Below are positions 48,687 through 57,577 of a stretch of 64,000 nucleotides of DNA, piece by piece. Under the pieces are notes generated by a model. That model did no database searches. It worked only from the letters and a program-made list of their open reading frames with translations, and was not told the origin of the DNA. The stretch is taken from NCBI RefSeq assembly GCF_013363995.1, contig NZ_JABWGO010000002.1, positions 868,001-932,000 of the forward strand. The letters are read 5' to 3'. The translations under genes and the position numbers were made by a program. Positions within the stretch are counted from its first letter, which is position 1. Each line of letters starts with the position of its first letter. Source of the stretch: Nonomuraea rhodomycinica. Its GTDB lineage: Bacteria; Actinomycetota; Actinomycetes; Streptosporangiales; Streptosporangiaceae.

Positions 48687-50327
48687 CTAGAAAGGCGGCG
48701 CCAGCTCGCCGAGATCGTTCTCGAAGTCGTTCAGCCAGAGGCCCAGCAGCACCAGGCCGCGCACCCAGAACCTGTCGTTCCACCCGCCGAAGCGCGTGAG
48801 CGCGTCGGGGCCGCCCCACACCACCTCGTGCAGCTCCTCCGACAGCAGCGCCGGCACCCGCTCGGCGACCGTCTGCAGCATCTGGTGCGCGTAGGCCCGC
48901 GCGGGGGCGGCCGTGGAACGCAGCGGGACCCGCCGCAGCGGCTGCTTGACCACGTTCGTGGACGGCAGCGCCGCCACGCGCGGGTTGGCCGCGTGCAGCA
49001 GCTCCCGGTAGAAACGGCCCTTGTCCTTGCGGGACACGCCCACCGACAGCGCCGCGTCGAAGAAGTCGGGATGGATGAACGGGGCCGCGAACGACGCCTC
49101 CGGCCCCACCAGGTTGACCGCCGAGCGGGCGATGCCGCGCACGGTGCGCGTGTGCAGCACCGACAGCGGCAGCTCGGCCCGGTGCCCGTGGAGCATCGAG
49201 GTGGCGGCGGCGAACTGCTCCCGGACCGTCTCCTCGATCCACTCGTGCGCCCGCTGCGACAGGAACGGCCGCGACGGCTCGCCCAGGCTCAGCGAGCGCA
49301 GCACCGCGGCCGAGCGCTCGGCCTGCGACGTCGCCTCCAGCGCGGCGCCGCTGACCATGAAGTTCTTCAGCAGGGGGCCGCCCGCCAGCCCGTCGATCAG
49401 CATCCGCCCGGCCCCGTGGACCTCCTTGGCGAACGGCGCGTACCAGGCGTGGTGCGGCGTCAGGTACTCCAGCCGGCGCGCCACCTCGCGGGCGTCGCCG
49501 GGATAGGAGGCGGCGTCCTGCGTGATCACCCGGTGCGGGACGCGCAGCTCACGCGTGATCGCCCGGGCGAACGCGATGTCGGTGTCGGTGCCGTCGTCCG
49601 GGCTGGTCGTCCACGACTCCACGTCGGCGCCGCGCGCCACGGCCACCGCGCACAGCAGCCGCGAGTCGTAGCCGCCGCTGACCGGCACGAGCAGCCTGCG
49701 GCCCTCGTAGTCCCGGTAGACCTCGTGCAGGATCTCCAGCAGCTCGCCGGCGCTGATCCACGTCTCGTACGGCTCGCCGCGCAGCCAGCGCGGCAGCCGC
49801 CGCTCCGTGGCCAGCCGCCCCTGGTCCCAGACCAGCGCGCTCGACCCGGGCAGCCGCCTGACCCCCGCGAACGGCGTGGCCTCGCCCAGCGGGAACGTCA
49901 CCTGGATGATCGACGCCCACGCCTCCCAGTCGATCTCCACCGGCACCAGCGCCAGCAGCGGCTGGATCAGCGACGAGAAGTAGACGGCCTCGCCCAGCCG
50001 CACGTAGTAGACGTCGACCAGGCCCAGCGCCCCGGCGTGCAGTGTGACCCGCTCGCCCGCGCCGATCATGCCCGGCGTCTCGTACGTCTCCGCCACCGCC
50101 ATCCAGCCGCCCTCGGGCGCGCCGGACGGCCTGCGCTCGCCCCAGGCGAACGCGAAGGAGCCCTCTCCGCGGTGGTACGGCGGCAGTGGCGCCGAGCTGA
50201 ACAGCGCGGCCCCGTCCGCCTGCAGGGCCGGCCGCACCCGCGGCCCGGCCCCCGTGAGCTTGCCCAGCACGACGGGGTCGATCCGGCCGAGAGCGCCGCA
50301 GACGTAGGGCCGCACGTTGAACTGCAC
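48687..50327 (-). CDS. Asparagine-synthase-related protein lacking the glutaminase Cys
   Basis: A 546-residue protein of the AsnB superfamily. The N-terminal part resembles the Ntn glutaminase fold but begins MQFNVRPYV, without the essential Cys2, so it cannot use glutamine. The C-terminal ATP-pyrophosphatase domain has the PP-loop VPVSGGYDSRLLCAV near 215-230. The SGGYDS form is seen in AsnB-like proteins linked to surface polysaccharide and other clusters. It probably adenylates a carboxylate and forms an amide with an unknown amine. It diverges by 68 bp from a coiled-coil glycosyltransferase gene, suggesting a shared role. Confidence 0.75.
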   Translation of the reverse strand: MQFNVRPYVCGALGRIDPVVLGKLTGAGPRVRPALQADGAALFSSAPLPPYHRGEGSFAFAWGERRPSGAPEGGWMAVAETYETPGMIGAGERVTLHAGALGLVDVYYVRLGEAVYFSSLIQPLLALVPVEIDWEAWASIIQVTFPLGEATPFAGVRRLPGSSALVWDQGRLATERRLPRWLRGEPYETWISAGELLEILHEVYRDYEGRRLLVPVSGGYDSRLLCAVAVARGADVESWTTSPDDGTDTDIAFARAITRELRVPHRVITQDAASYPGDAREVARRLEYLTPHHAWYAPFAKEVHGAGRMLIDGLAGGPLLKNFMVSGAALEATSQAERSAAVLRSLSLGEPSRPFLSQRAHEWIEETVREQFAAATSMLHGHRAELPLSVLHTRTVRGIARSAVNLVGPEASFAAPFIHPDFFDAALSVGVSRKDKGRFYRELLHAANPRVAALPSTNVVKQPLRRVPLRSTAAPARAYAHQMLQTVAERVPALLSEELHEVVWGGPDALTRFGGWNDRFWVRGLVLLGLWLNDFENDLGELAPPF

Positions 50328-50395
50328 CGGATCTCATCCCTTCGAGACGCTTCCGCAGAAGAGTATCCTTTGCCCGGCTGGCAAACGGAGGTCTG

Positions 50396-52243
50396 GTGAG
50401 CACTGAGCTGGAGAGCACGAGGCGCGCGCTGCGTGACGCGATCGCCCAGGCGGAGCACGCGGCCGAGCTGGCCCGCCTGCTCGACGCGGCCCAGGCCCGC
50501 CTGGCCGAGGCGGAGCGGAGCGCCGAGGAGGTCAAGGCGCTGGCCGACCGGCTGGCCGAGGCCGAGGAGCTGCTGGCCGACGAGCGGGCCGCCGCCGAGA
50601 AGCTGCGCAAGGAGCTCGCCGAGCAGCGCTACCAGGCCGAGGTGGCCAACTGGAAGCTCTCCTCCATCAAGGTCGCCCGCTGGAACCGCCTCGGCGACGC
50701 CATTAAGAGCGGCAGGAGCAACCCCGTCCTGCTGGCCAAGGGCCTCAAGGGCGCGGCCAAGCCGGTCAAGCGGCCCACCGCGCCCAAGCGCCGGCCGGTC
50801 GCCGTCCAGCGGGCCAAGGACGAGCGGCCCGGCGCCGCCTACCAGGCCACCACCTCCACCCGCACGCTCGGCGGCCACTCCTTCAAGCTCAAGCCGTACC
50901 GGATACCGACCGGGCCCAACACCCGCCCCCACCTCACCGCCGCGGTGATCGCCGACCCGCACGCGGAGGCGCTGCTGCGCTACGAGTGGCGGCAGACGAC
51001 CGGCTTCACCCCGCGCGACTTCGCCCGCGTCCTCCCGCAGGAGGTGCCGCACCTGCTCGTCGTCGAGTCGGTCAAGGGCGGCCCGTGGGCGGAGGAGATC
51101 ACCGGCGAGCCCGGCGAGGGCCTGCGGGCGCTGCTCGGCTGGTGCGCCGAGCGGGGCATCCGCACGGTGTTCTGGCACACGGGCGGCGACGTGGCCCCGT
51201 ACCGGGCCGCCGCCGCGCTGTTCGAGCACCGCTTCAGCGCCGACCCCGCCACCGGCTGGCCCCGCCTGTCCTTCGGCGTCCAGCCGCGGGTGCACAACCC
51301 CATCCCGCTGTCCGGCGGGCGCATCGACCGGGTGCTCACCCTGGAGCAGCTCCTGCCCGGCCACCTGGCCTACCCCGACGTGCTCACCTCCTACCGCTGG
51401 CCCGCCGCCGTGGACTGCCCGCCCGGCACCCCGCCGTGGCGGCTGGCGGAGATCGCCGCCTGCGGCACCCCCATCGGCGACGAGGCCGACACCCGCCGCG
51501 CCCACGTCGCCCTGCGCCGCGCCTACGACGGCGGCACCATGACCGAGCGGATCGACGACCTGCTGGAGCGGATCGGCCTGCCCAGCGCCCGGGCCACCCT
51601 GGAGGTCTCGCTGCTGCTGCCGATCCTCGACCGCTTCCTGATGGAGCACGCGCTCGCCCAGGTGGCCCGGCAGTCGGTGCGGCCGGCGCAGCTCATCGTG
51701 TTCGGACCGCCCGAGGCCGAGCAGCGCGCCGCCGACGTCGTGCCCGACGTCGAGGTCGTCTTCCGCCACCTCGACCCGTCGCTGTCGGCGGGGGCCATGC
51801 TCGGGCGCGGCCTCGACCTGTGCGAGGCCGACCTCGTGGGCGTCATGGACCCGCGCGACGTCTACGGCACCCACTACCTCGCCGACCTGCGCCGCGCGTT
51901 CCTGTTCAGCACGGCCGACATCGTCGGCAAGGCCGCCTACTACACCCACCTGCGCAAGCCGCAGGCCACGCTGCTCAAGCAGCCCGAGGCCGAGTACACC
52001 TACCTGCCGGAGGTGGCCGGCGCCACGCTGCTGGCCCGCCGCAACACCCTGCGCCAGCTCGGCTTCGCCGATCTCACGGACGGCTGGGACGACGTGCTCA
52101 TGCGGCAGTGCCGGGCCGACGGGGTCAAGGTCTTCTCGGCCGACCGGTTCGGGTACGTCCGGGTGCGCGACGAGGACCGCTGGCTGCTGGGCGCCGCCCA
52201 CCTGGTCGAGTACGGCTCGGCCGAGCCGCACGCGCTCATCTGA
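50396..52243 (+). CDS. Coiled-coil plus glycosyltransferase-like protein
   Basis: A 615-residue protein. Residues 1-90 are an Ala/Glu/Leu coiled coil, and a basic linker (KPVKRPTAPKRRPVAV) follows. The middle (about 175-380) resembles CgeB/GT-B type folds (LLVVESVKGGPW, RTVFWHTGGD). The C-terminal 200 residues resemble a GT-A nucleotide-sugar domain (LLLPILDRFLMEHALAQVARQS, ADLVGVMDPRDVYGTHYLADL, with DPRD as candidate metal site). GGAGG lies 4 nt before the GTG. Predicted cytoplasmic, possibly membrane-associated through the basic linker. It may build a cell-surface polymer with the divergent AsnB-like protein. Role is inference. Confidence 0.65.
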   Translation: MSTELESTRRALRDAIAQAEHAAELARLLDAAQARLAEAERSAEEVKALADRLAEAEELLADERAAAEKLRKELAEQRYQAEVANWKLSSIKVARWNRLGDAIKSGRSNPVLLAKGLKGAAKPVKRPTAPKRRPVAVQRAKDERPGAAYQATTSTRTLGGHSFKLKPYRIPTGPNTRPHLTAAVIADPHAEALLRYEWRQTTGFTPRDFARVLPQEVPHLLVVESVKGGPWAEEITGEPGEGLRALLGWCAERGIRTVFWHTGGDVAPYRAAAALFEHRFSADPATGWPRLSFGVQPRVHNPIPLSGGRIDRVLTLEQLLPGHLAYPDVLTSYRWPAAVDCPPGTPPWRLAEIAACGTPIGDEADTRRAHVALRRAYDGGTMTERIDDLLERIGLPSARATLEVSLLLPILDRFLMEHALAQVARQSVRPAQLIVFGPPEAEQRAADVVPDVEVVFRHLDPSLSAGAMLGRGLDLCEADLVGVMDPRDVYGTHYLADLRRAFLFSTADIVGKAAYYTHLRKPQATLLKQPEAEYTYLPEVAGATLLARRNTLRQLGFADLTDGWDDVLMRQCRADGVKVFSADRFGYVRVRDEDRWLLGAAHLVEYGSAEPHALI

Positions 52244-52250
52244 GCCGCCC

Positions 52251-52268
52251 CGTTCCTAGGCTTGGGAC
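52251..52268 (+). promoter_or_regulatory. Leaderless promoter of nrtL
   Basis: TAGGCT at 52257-52262 is 6 nt from the ATG, and no ribosome site is present. Confidence 0.5.
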
Positions 52269-52931
52269 ATGACGCCTGAGCAGCGGCTCGCCGAGGTGCT
52301 CGGGGAGGCGCCGGCCCCCGAGGGCTCCTGGGAGCGCGAGGCCGCCTACCTGTCGGCCGCCGCCCGCAGGCTGGGCGTGCCCGCCGCCGGGCTGGCCGCG
52401 CGGGTGCGCGCCGTCGAAGGGGTGGCGGCCGTGGAGGAGCGGCCGAACGGGTTCCTGCGCATCGTCGTCGAGGTGCCCGGGCGGCTGGTCGAGACGGTCG
52501 GGCCGCTGTCCCTGCCCGACCCGTGGCCCGACTTCCCGCGCACCTGGGACAACCCCGGCTTCGCCGTGCGTTACGGCCACGCGCGGGCCGTGGCGGTGCG
52601 CCGCCGGGCGCGCGACCTCGGGGTGCCGGAGGCGGGCTTCCGGCCGGAGCTGCTGGCCGATCCGCGTGACCGGGCGGTGCTGCGGGTCCTCGCCGAGCTG
52701 CCCGGCCGGCTGGCCAAGGACCCCGAGCCGCCCGGGCGGCCGGCCCGGGGCGAGGGGGCGAGGAGCGCGTGGACGGCGTACGCGGTGCGGCTGGCGATGG
52801 CCTACCACGACGCGTACGAGCTGGCGCCGGCCCTGCCGGTGGGCGACGAGGAGCCGTCGCCGCTGCACACGGCGCGCGTGCGGCTGGCGCGGGCGGTGGA
52901 GGGCGTCCTGCCGGGTCCGGACCGCCTGTGA
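52269..52931 (+). CDS. nrtL: ArgS-related anticodon-binding protein NrtL
   Basis: A 220-residue protein whose C-terminal half carries the DALR anticodon-binding helices of arginyl-tRNA synthetase (DRAVLRVLAELPGRLAK, YAVRLAMAYHDAYELAPALPV, PLHTARVRLARAVEGVL). It lacks the catalytic domain, so it cannot charge tRNA. This gene is commonly found just before lysA in actinobacteria, as here, which supports the call. TAGGCT lies 6 nt before the ATG and no ribosome site exists, so the message is probably leaderless. Function is unknown. Confidence 0.8.
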   Translation: MTPEQRLAEVLGEAPAPEGSWEREAAYLSAAARRLGVPAAGLAARVRAVEGVAAVEERPNGFLRIVVEVPGRLVETVGPLSLPDPWPDFPRTWDNPGFAVRYGHARAVAVRRRARDLGVPEAGFRPELLADPRDRAVLRVLAELPGRLAKDPEPPGRPARGEGARSAWTAYAVRLAMAYHDAYELAPALPVGDEEPSPLHTARVRLARAVEGVLPGPDRL

Positions 52932-53061
52932 CAGGGTCCGTCATTCCACCGCGATTACAAGATATTCGGCCAAGCAACGAAAAATCGTAAAATTTTCCCT
53001 TCTGGGGGGTGATCGCGTCTCGATACGTGGTCAGCGGGTCCTGGGGGCTGGACTGTTCCGA

Positions 53062-53074
53062 TAGCCTCGATCGG
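53062..53074 (+). promoter_or_regulatory. Leaderless promoter of lysA
   Basis: TAGCCT at 53062-53067 is 7 nt from GTG 53075. No ribosome site is present. Confidence 0.5.
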
Positions 53075-54457
53075 GTGAGTCGATTCGCCCATCCCGCAGG
53101 GGACCGGCACGCCGAGATGCTGCCGCACGAGCGCCCGCCGCTCCCGCCCGCCGACCTCAACCGGATCAACCCCGCGATCTGGCCGCGAACGTCCGGGCGG
53201 ACCGACGGCACGCTCACGATCGGTCATGTCGACGTCCGCGACCTCGCCCGCGAGCACGGCACGCCGCTGTTCGTCCTGGACGAGCACGACGTGCGCGCGC
53301 GCATGCGCGACTACGTCACCGCGTTCGCCGGCTCCGACGTCCACTACGCCGGCAAGGCGTTCCTGTGCAGGGAGATCGTCCGCTGGCTGCACGACGAGGG
53401 CCTCGGCCTCGACGTGGCCAGCGGCGGCGAGCTGGCCGTGGCGCTCAGCGTGGACTTCCCGCCCGAGCGCATCACGATGCACGGCAACAACAAGTCCGTC
53501 GCCGAGCTGACCCGCGCCCTGGAGGTGGGCGTCGGCCGCATCGTGGTCGACTCCTTCGAGGAGATCGCCCGGCTCGGATACCTGGCCGAGCAGCACGGCA
53601 AGCGGCCCAAGGTGATGATCCGCGTCACCACGGGCGTCGAGGCCCACACCCACGAGTTCATCGCCACGGCCCACGACGACCAGAAGTTCGGCCTGTCGCT
53701 GAACGCCGGCGCCGCCGCCGAGGCCGTGCGCCGCATCCTCGCGCTGCCGTCCCTGGAGCTCGTCGGCCTGCACTCGCACATCGGTTCGCAGATCGTCGAC
53801 ACGGCCGGGTTCGAGGTGGCCGCCCGCCGCCTGGCCGGCCTGCTCGTGCAGATCAAGGACGAGCACGGCGTGGTCCTGCCCGAGCTCGACCTCGGCGGCG
53901 GCTACGGCATCGCGTACGTCGAGGACGACGAGGCCCCCGACGTCAAGGAGATCGCCGACGGCCTGCGCGAGATCGTCACCAAGGTGTGCGAGGACGCCGG
54001 CCTGCCCGTGCCCCGCCTCACGGTCGAGCCGGGCCGCGCCATCGTCGGCCCCGGCGGCGTCACCCTCTACGAGGTCGGCACCGTCAAGGACGTCGAGGGC
54101 CTGCGCACGTACGTCAGCATCGACGGCGGCATGAGCGACAACGTCCGCACCGCCCTGTACGGCGCCGAGTACACGGTCACCCTCGCCAGCCGCGCCAGCA
54201 CGGCCGAACCCATGCTCAGCCGCGTCGTCGGCAAGCACTGCGAGAGCGGTGACATCGTCGTCCGCGACTGCTTCCTGCCGTCCGACCTCGCGCCGGGCGA
54301 CCTGCTGGCCGTCGCCGCGACCGGCGCCTACTGCCGCTCGCTGGCCAGCAACTACAACTACCTGCCCAGGCCCGCCGTGGTCGCCGTCGCCGACGGCGCG
54401 GCCCGCGTGATCGTGCGGGGCGAGACCGAGGACGACCTGTTGAGGGGGCAGCTGTGA
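53075..54457 (+). CDS. lysA: Diaminopimelate decarboxylase
   Basis: A 460-residue PLP enzyme that makes lysine from meso-DAP. The PLP Lys is in [13 protein letters not shown], the glycine-rich loop is [12 protein letters not shown], and the DAPDC signatures [11 protein letters not shown] and [12 protein letters not shown] are intact. The GTG at 53075 is chosen because TAGCCT lies 7 nt upstream, giving a leaderless transcript. ATG 53117 is the alternative. The AT-rich stretch at 52960-53010 (before it) is probably promoter DNA. Its stop overlaps an upstream start of hom. Confidence 0.95.
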   Translation: MSRFAHPAGDRHAEMLPHERPPLPPADLNRINPAIWPRTSGRTDGTLTIGHVDVRDLAREHGTPLFVLDEHDVRARMRDYVTAFAGSDVHYAGKAFLCREIVRWLHDEGLGLDVASGGELAVALSVDFPPERITMHGNNKSVAELTRALEVGVGRIVVDSFEEIARLGYLAEQHGKRPKVMIRVTTGVEAHTHEFIATAHDDQKFGLSLNAGAAAEAVRRILALPSLELVGLHSHIGSQIVDTAGFEVAARRLAGLLVQIKDEHGVVLPELDLGGGYGIAYVEDDEAPDVKEIADGLREIVTKVCEDAGLPVPRLTVEPGRAIVGPGGVTLYEVGTVKDVEGLRTYVSIDGGMSDNVRTALYGAEYTVTLASRASTAEPMLSRVVGKHCESGDIVVRDCFLPSDLAPGDLLAVAATGAYCRSLASNYNYLPRPAVVAVADGAARVIVRGETEDDLLRGQL

Positions 54458-54474
54458 AAGCCGAGGGAGCAGCG

Positions 54475-55764
54475 GTGAAACCGCTGAAAGTCGCTCTGCT
54501 GGGCTGCGGCGTCGTCGGCTCCCAGGTCATCCGCCTGCTGCACGAGCAGGACGGCGACCTGGCCGCCCGCGTCGGCGCCCCGCTGGAGCTGGCCGGGGTC
54601 GCCGTGCGCCGCCTGGGCCGCAAGCGCGACGTCGACGTCGCCCCCGAGCTGCTCACCACCGACGCCGAGGCGCTGGTCACCCGCGACGACATCGACATCG
54701 TCGTCGAGGTGATCGGCGGCATCGAGCCGGCCCGCTCGCTCATCGTGGCGGCGCTCAACCGCGGCAAGTCCGTGGTCACCGCCAACAAGGCGCTGCTCGC
54801 CGAGGACGGCGCCACCCTGCACGAGGCGGCCCGCGCCGGCAACGGCGACCTGTACTTCGAGGCCAGCGTCGCCGGCGCCATCCCGCTGCTGCGCCCGCTG
54901 CGCGAGTCGCTGGCCGGCGACCGGGTGCGGCGCGTGCTCGGCATCGTCAACGGCACCACCAACTACATCCTCGACAAGATGGACTCCACGGGCGCGTCCT
55001 TCACCGACGCCCTGGAGGAGGCCCAGACGCTCGGCTACGCCGAGGCCGACCCCACGGCCGACGTCGAGGGCTTCGACGCCGCCGCCAAGGCCGCCATCCT
55101 GGCCGGGCTCGCCTTCCACAGCCGCGTCACGGCCGCCGACGTGCACCGCGAGGGCATCACCGAGATCACCGCCACCGACGTCGCCTCGGCCAAGGCCATG
55201 GGCTACGTCATCAAGCTGCTGGCCATCTGCGCCCGCTCCGACGACGGCCGCTCCGTCGGCGTGCGCGTCCACCCGGCGATGATCCCGCGGACCCACCCGC
55301 TGGCGGGGGTGCGCGAGGCGTACAACGCGGTGTTCGTGGAGGCGGAGTCCGCCGGCCAGCTCATGTTCTACGGCAAGGGCGCGGGTGGCGCGCCGACGGC
55401 CTCCGCCGTGCTCGGCGACCTGGTGGCCGTGGCCCGCAACCGCCTGGCCGGCACGCGCGGGCCGGAGGAGTCCACCTACGCCTCGCTCAGCGTCCACCCG
55501 ATGGGCGACACGGTCACCCGCTGCCACGTGGCCCTGGACGTCGCCGACAAGCCGGGCGTGCTGGCGCGCGTCGCGGAGCTGTTCGCGGCCCACGACGTCT
55601 CCATCCAGACCGTACGCCAGGAGGGCCACGGCGACGACGCCCAGCTCGTCATCGTCACCCACCGGGCGACGGACGCTGCCCTGACGGCCACGATGAAGGC
55701 GCTGCGCGACCTGGACATCGTCCGCGCGGTGGCCAGCGTGATGCGCGTCGAGGGCGACGACTAG
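54475..55764 (+). CDS. hom: Homoserine dehydrogenase with ACT domain
   Basis: A 429-residue enzyme that reduces aspartate semialdehyde to homoserine for threonine and methionine. NAD motif VALLGCGVVGSQVIRLL, catalytic region VVTANKALLAEDG, GIVNGTTNYIL and DVEGFDAAAKAAIL are intact. The C-terminal ACT domain (about 350-429) gives threonine feedback. Two starts have good ribosome sites: GTG 54454 (GAGGGGG) and GTG 54475 (GAGGGAG). The second gives the usual VKPLKVALLG start. It is the last gene of lysA-hom. Confidence 0.94.
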   Translation: MKPLKVALLGCGVVGSQVIRLLHEQDGDLAARVGAPLELAGVAVRRLGRKRDVDVAPELLTTDAEALVTRDDIDIVVEVIGGIEPARSLIVAALNRGKSVVTANKALLAEDGATLHEAARAGNGDLYFEASVAGAIPLLRPLRESLAGDRVRRVLGIVNGTTNYILDKMDSTGASFTDALEEAQTLGYAEADPTADVEGFDAAAKAAILAGLAFHSRVTAADVHREGITEITATDVASAKAMGYVIKLLAICARSDDGRSVGVRVHPAMIPRTHPLAGVREAYNAVFVEAESAGQLMFYGKGAGGAPTASAVLGDLVAVARNRLAGTRGPEESTYASLSVHPMGDTVTRCHVALDVADKPGVLARVAELFAAHDVSIQTVRQEGHGDDAQLVIVTHRATDAALTATMKALRDLDIVRAVASVMRVEGDD

Positions 55765-55799
55765 GACCGGCTCTCGAAAGTAGGACCGGCTCTCGAAAG
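55762..55799 (+). repeat. 19-bp tandem repeat spanning the hom stop codon
   Basis: TAGGACCGGCTCTCGAAAG occurs at 55762-55780 and 55781-55799. The first TAG is the hom stop. Confidence 0.85.
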
Positions 55800-55852
55800 G
55801 CAAGGTCCTCGCAAGAGACCGCGCTTCGCGCGACCGGGCTCGGGCTGTGACA

Positions 55853-55875
55853 GTGGGGGAGCCCAGCTCCCCCAC
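55853..55875 (+). terminator. Hairpin terminator after lysA-hom
   Basis: 10-bp perfect stem GTGGGGGAGC / GCTCCCCCAC with a CCA loop, 88 bp after hom, followed by C-rich sequence. Confidence 0.8.
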
Positions 55876-55950
55876 ACCCCCTTGGCAAGGGGCCTCCCGG
55901 CCCCCTGCACCCCCGAGCGTCGCCCTCGCACTGTCTATGAACAGTCGTTG

Positions 55951-56325
55951 TCAGCCCCCGACTGATCTGCTGAACCGGAGCCGCTCACAGGAGCCTTCAG
56001 TGGCAAGGGCCTCCCCGACATGGACCTGCCTGGTGGGCCTTTCGTCCAGGTCGGCGCAATGGAACCCGACGACCGAGCAGCGCCCACCCTCCTGGTGTTC
56101 GCCGGAGGCCAGGTGGTGCCTCCGCCAAGCCGCGACGCCGACGTACAGTGGCATGATCTCCCACTTGTCGCCGTACTTCTCCACCGACCGCTTGCCGGTC
56201 CGGATCTCTGATTCGGGATCCCGGAAGTTGCCGCTTCCCGGCCACAGGACGAGCCGAACGCGTGTCGACGGCGATGGGGGGCCGCCGACGCGGGGCTCGC
56301 TGCTGATCGCATGGCGAGTGAGTCA
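55951..56325 (-). pseudogene. Possible remnant ORF without clear start
   Basis: On the minus strand a frame open from about 56325 to the stop at 55951 reads as plausible protein, including LVLWPGSGNFRDPESEIR and EKYGDKWEIMPLYVGVAAW. The only in-frame start is a GTG at 56184, midway. It does not look like a shadow of another gene, because nothing is coded opposite. It may be a decayed small gene of a mobile element. The remaining parts of 55765-56480 hold the hom repeat and terminator, and a palindrome CCGGACGTCCGG (56453-56464), with no further gene I can support. Confidence 0.3.
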
Positions 56326-56480
56326 GCGGTTCAGGAAATCATGCGCGGGACGGCTCCATGGCGGAATGTGCCGAAGGTGAGAGAGGCCCGTGAACATCTC
56401 GGGGCCGTCTCCTCCAGTGATGTGCCCAAGGTTTGACACCGCCGGCTTGAAGCCGGACGTCCGGTCAGGTGCCGCGCTGG

Positions 56481-56885
56481 TCAGCCGGTGCTCGTCGGTC
56501 CGGGAGTGTCGATCCAGCGGGCGGCGGCGTCGAAGGTGTCCGTCGGGGTGCTGTTGAACGCGATCGCCGCGCCGGGAGCGTGCCGTCGGACCAGGTTGAC
56601 GACCTGCTCGAACAGCTCAACCTGATCGTCGGCTTTCCGCACGCCGCCGCCGATGACGACGCATTCCCAGGGCCGCGCGCGCAGGGCACGGGTGACGGTC
56701 GTCTCCACGTCGTCGCTGCCGTCGAGGCCGAACAGGCAGGTCTCGACGCCGACGCCGTGCTCGGCGAACCGGGCGATGCCGACCTCGATCGCGTCGGCCA
56801 CCGGCTTCGGGTCCCAGGACCCGGGGACGCGATACGGGTCGAGGCCGATCACGAGGACGCGGGGTGCCGGGGCTGTGGTGTCCAC
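56481..56885 (-). CDS. Conserved hypothetical protein (divergent from TetR)
   Basis: A 134-residue soluble protein. The GTG at 56885 (VDTTAPAPRVLVIGLDP) is favoured because TAAGGT lies 7 nt upstream and the region before it is operator DNA. Core features are RVLVIGLDPYRVPG, VGVETCLFGLDGSDDVET and WECVVIGGGVRKADDQVELFEQVVNLV, a Rossmann-like alternation of strands and helices. I do not know its function. It is a likely target of the divergent TetR regulator. Confidence 0.7.
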   Translation of the reverse strand: MDTTAPAPRVLVIGLDPYRVPGSWDPKPVADAIEVGIARFAEHGVGVETCLFGLDGSDDVETTVTRALRARPWECVVIGGGVRKADDQVELFEQVVNLVRRHAPGAAIAFNSTPTDTFDAAARWIDTPGPTSTG

Positions 56886-56934
56886 ACCCGAGACCTTACG
56901 CCGCCGGGGTCGCGGCGCGTGGCGATCCAGCGGG

Positions 56935-56990
56935 ACTACGATCGTTGTATTGATGACAACTATTGTAGTGATAGGCACTACCATCGTAGT
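56935..56990. promoter_or_regulatory. Array of ACTAC/GTAGT inverted repeats between TetR and its divergent gene
   Basis: ACTACGATCGTTGT (56935-56948) and ACAACTATTGTAGT (56956-56969) form a 14-bp inverted repeat with 12 matches. ACTACCATCGTAGT (56977-56990) is a third, partly palindromic site. GTAGTG/CACTAC (56965-56970/56976-56981) bridges them. The last site covers TAGTCT (56987-56992), the likely -10 of the TetR gene, so the protein should repress itself. Confidence 0.7.
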
Positions 56991-56998
56991 CTGGATGT

Positions 56999-57577
56999 GT
57001 GGCGAACAGACGCGACGACCTTCTCGACGCCGCGATCTCCGTACTCGGCGAGCGCGGCATCCACGGGCTGACCCATCGCGCCGTCGACGCCGCCGCGGGG
57101 CTCCCGGCCGGTTCGACCTCCAACCACTTCCGCACCCGCGATCTCCTCCTCGACGCCGTGGTGCGGCGGTTCGCCGTCCGTGAGCGCGCCAACTGGGAGG
57201 ACATCGCGGTCAAGGTGTGTCCCACCACGCCGCGGGAGCTGGCCCAGGCGCTCGCCGTCTTCGCCCAGGACGCCGCCGGCCCCAACCGGACGCTGACCCT
57301 GGCCAGGTACGCCATCCTGGTCGAGGCCGGCATCCGCCCGTCGCTCAGGGCGCAGTTGCTGGACACCGGGGCGCGGGTCAACGCCTGGTTCATGAACTGG
57401 CTGCGCGGCGCCGGCTCCGGCGATCCCGCGCGCCACGCGCCTCTGATCATGAACTACTGGACCGGACTCGTCCTGCACCAGCTGGCCGTTCCTGATCCGG
57501 AGTTCGATCCGTCCGAACAACTCGTGGCGCTCGTCACGAGCGTCGTGCGCCCGCACACCACGGAGGTGGCGACATGA
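56999..57577 (+). CDS. TetR-family regulator
   Basis: A 192-residue repressor. The HTH is at about 7-52 (RRDDLLDAAISVLGERGIHGLTHRAVDAAAGLPAGSTSNHF), and the C-terminal ligand domain follows. Starts with GTG, with TAGTCT 6 nt upstream and no ribosome site, so leaderless. ATGA overlap joins it to the mycothiol-dependent enzyme gene, which implies joint control. Confidence 0.9.
   Translation: MANRRDDLLDAAISVLGERGIHGLTHRAVDAAAGLPAGSTSNHFRTRDLLLDAVVRRFAVRERANWEDIAVKVCPTTPRELAQALAVFAQDAAGPNRTLTLARYAILVEAGIRPSLRAQLLDTGARVNAWFMNWLRGAGSGDPARHAPLIMNYWTGLVLHQLAVPDPEFDPSEQLVALVTSVVRPHTTEVAT

Noticed and set aside
48687..50327. Lasso-peptide cyclase (AsnB-like)
   Set aside because: No precursor peptide, leader-binding protein or protease gene is adjacent.
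52932..53074. Lysine riboswitch upstream of lysA
   Set aside because: I could not find the conserved L-box core, and the nearby TAGCCT suggests a leaderless start.
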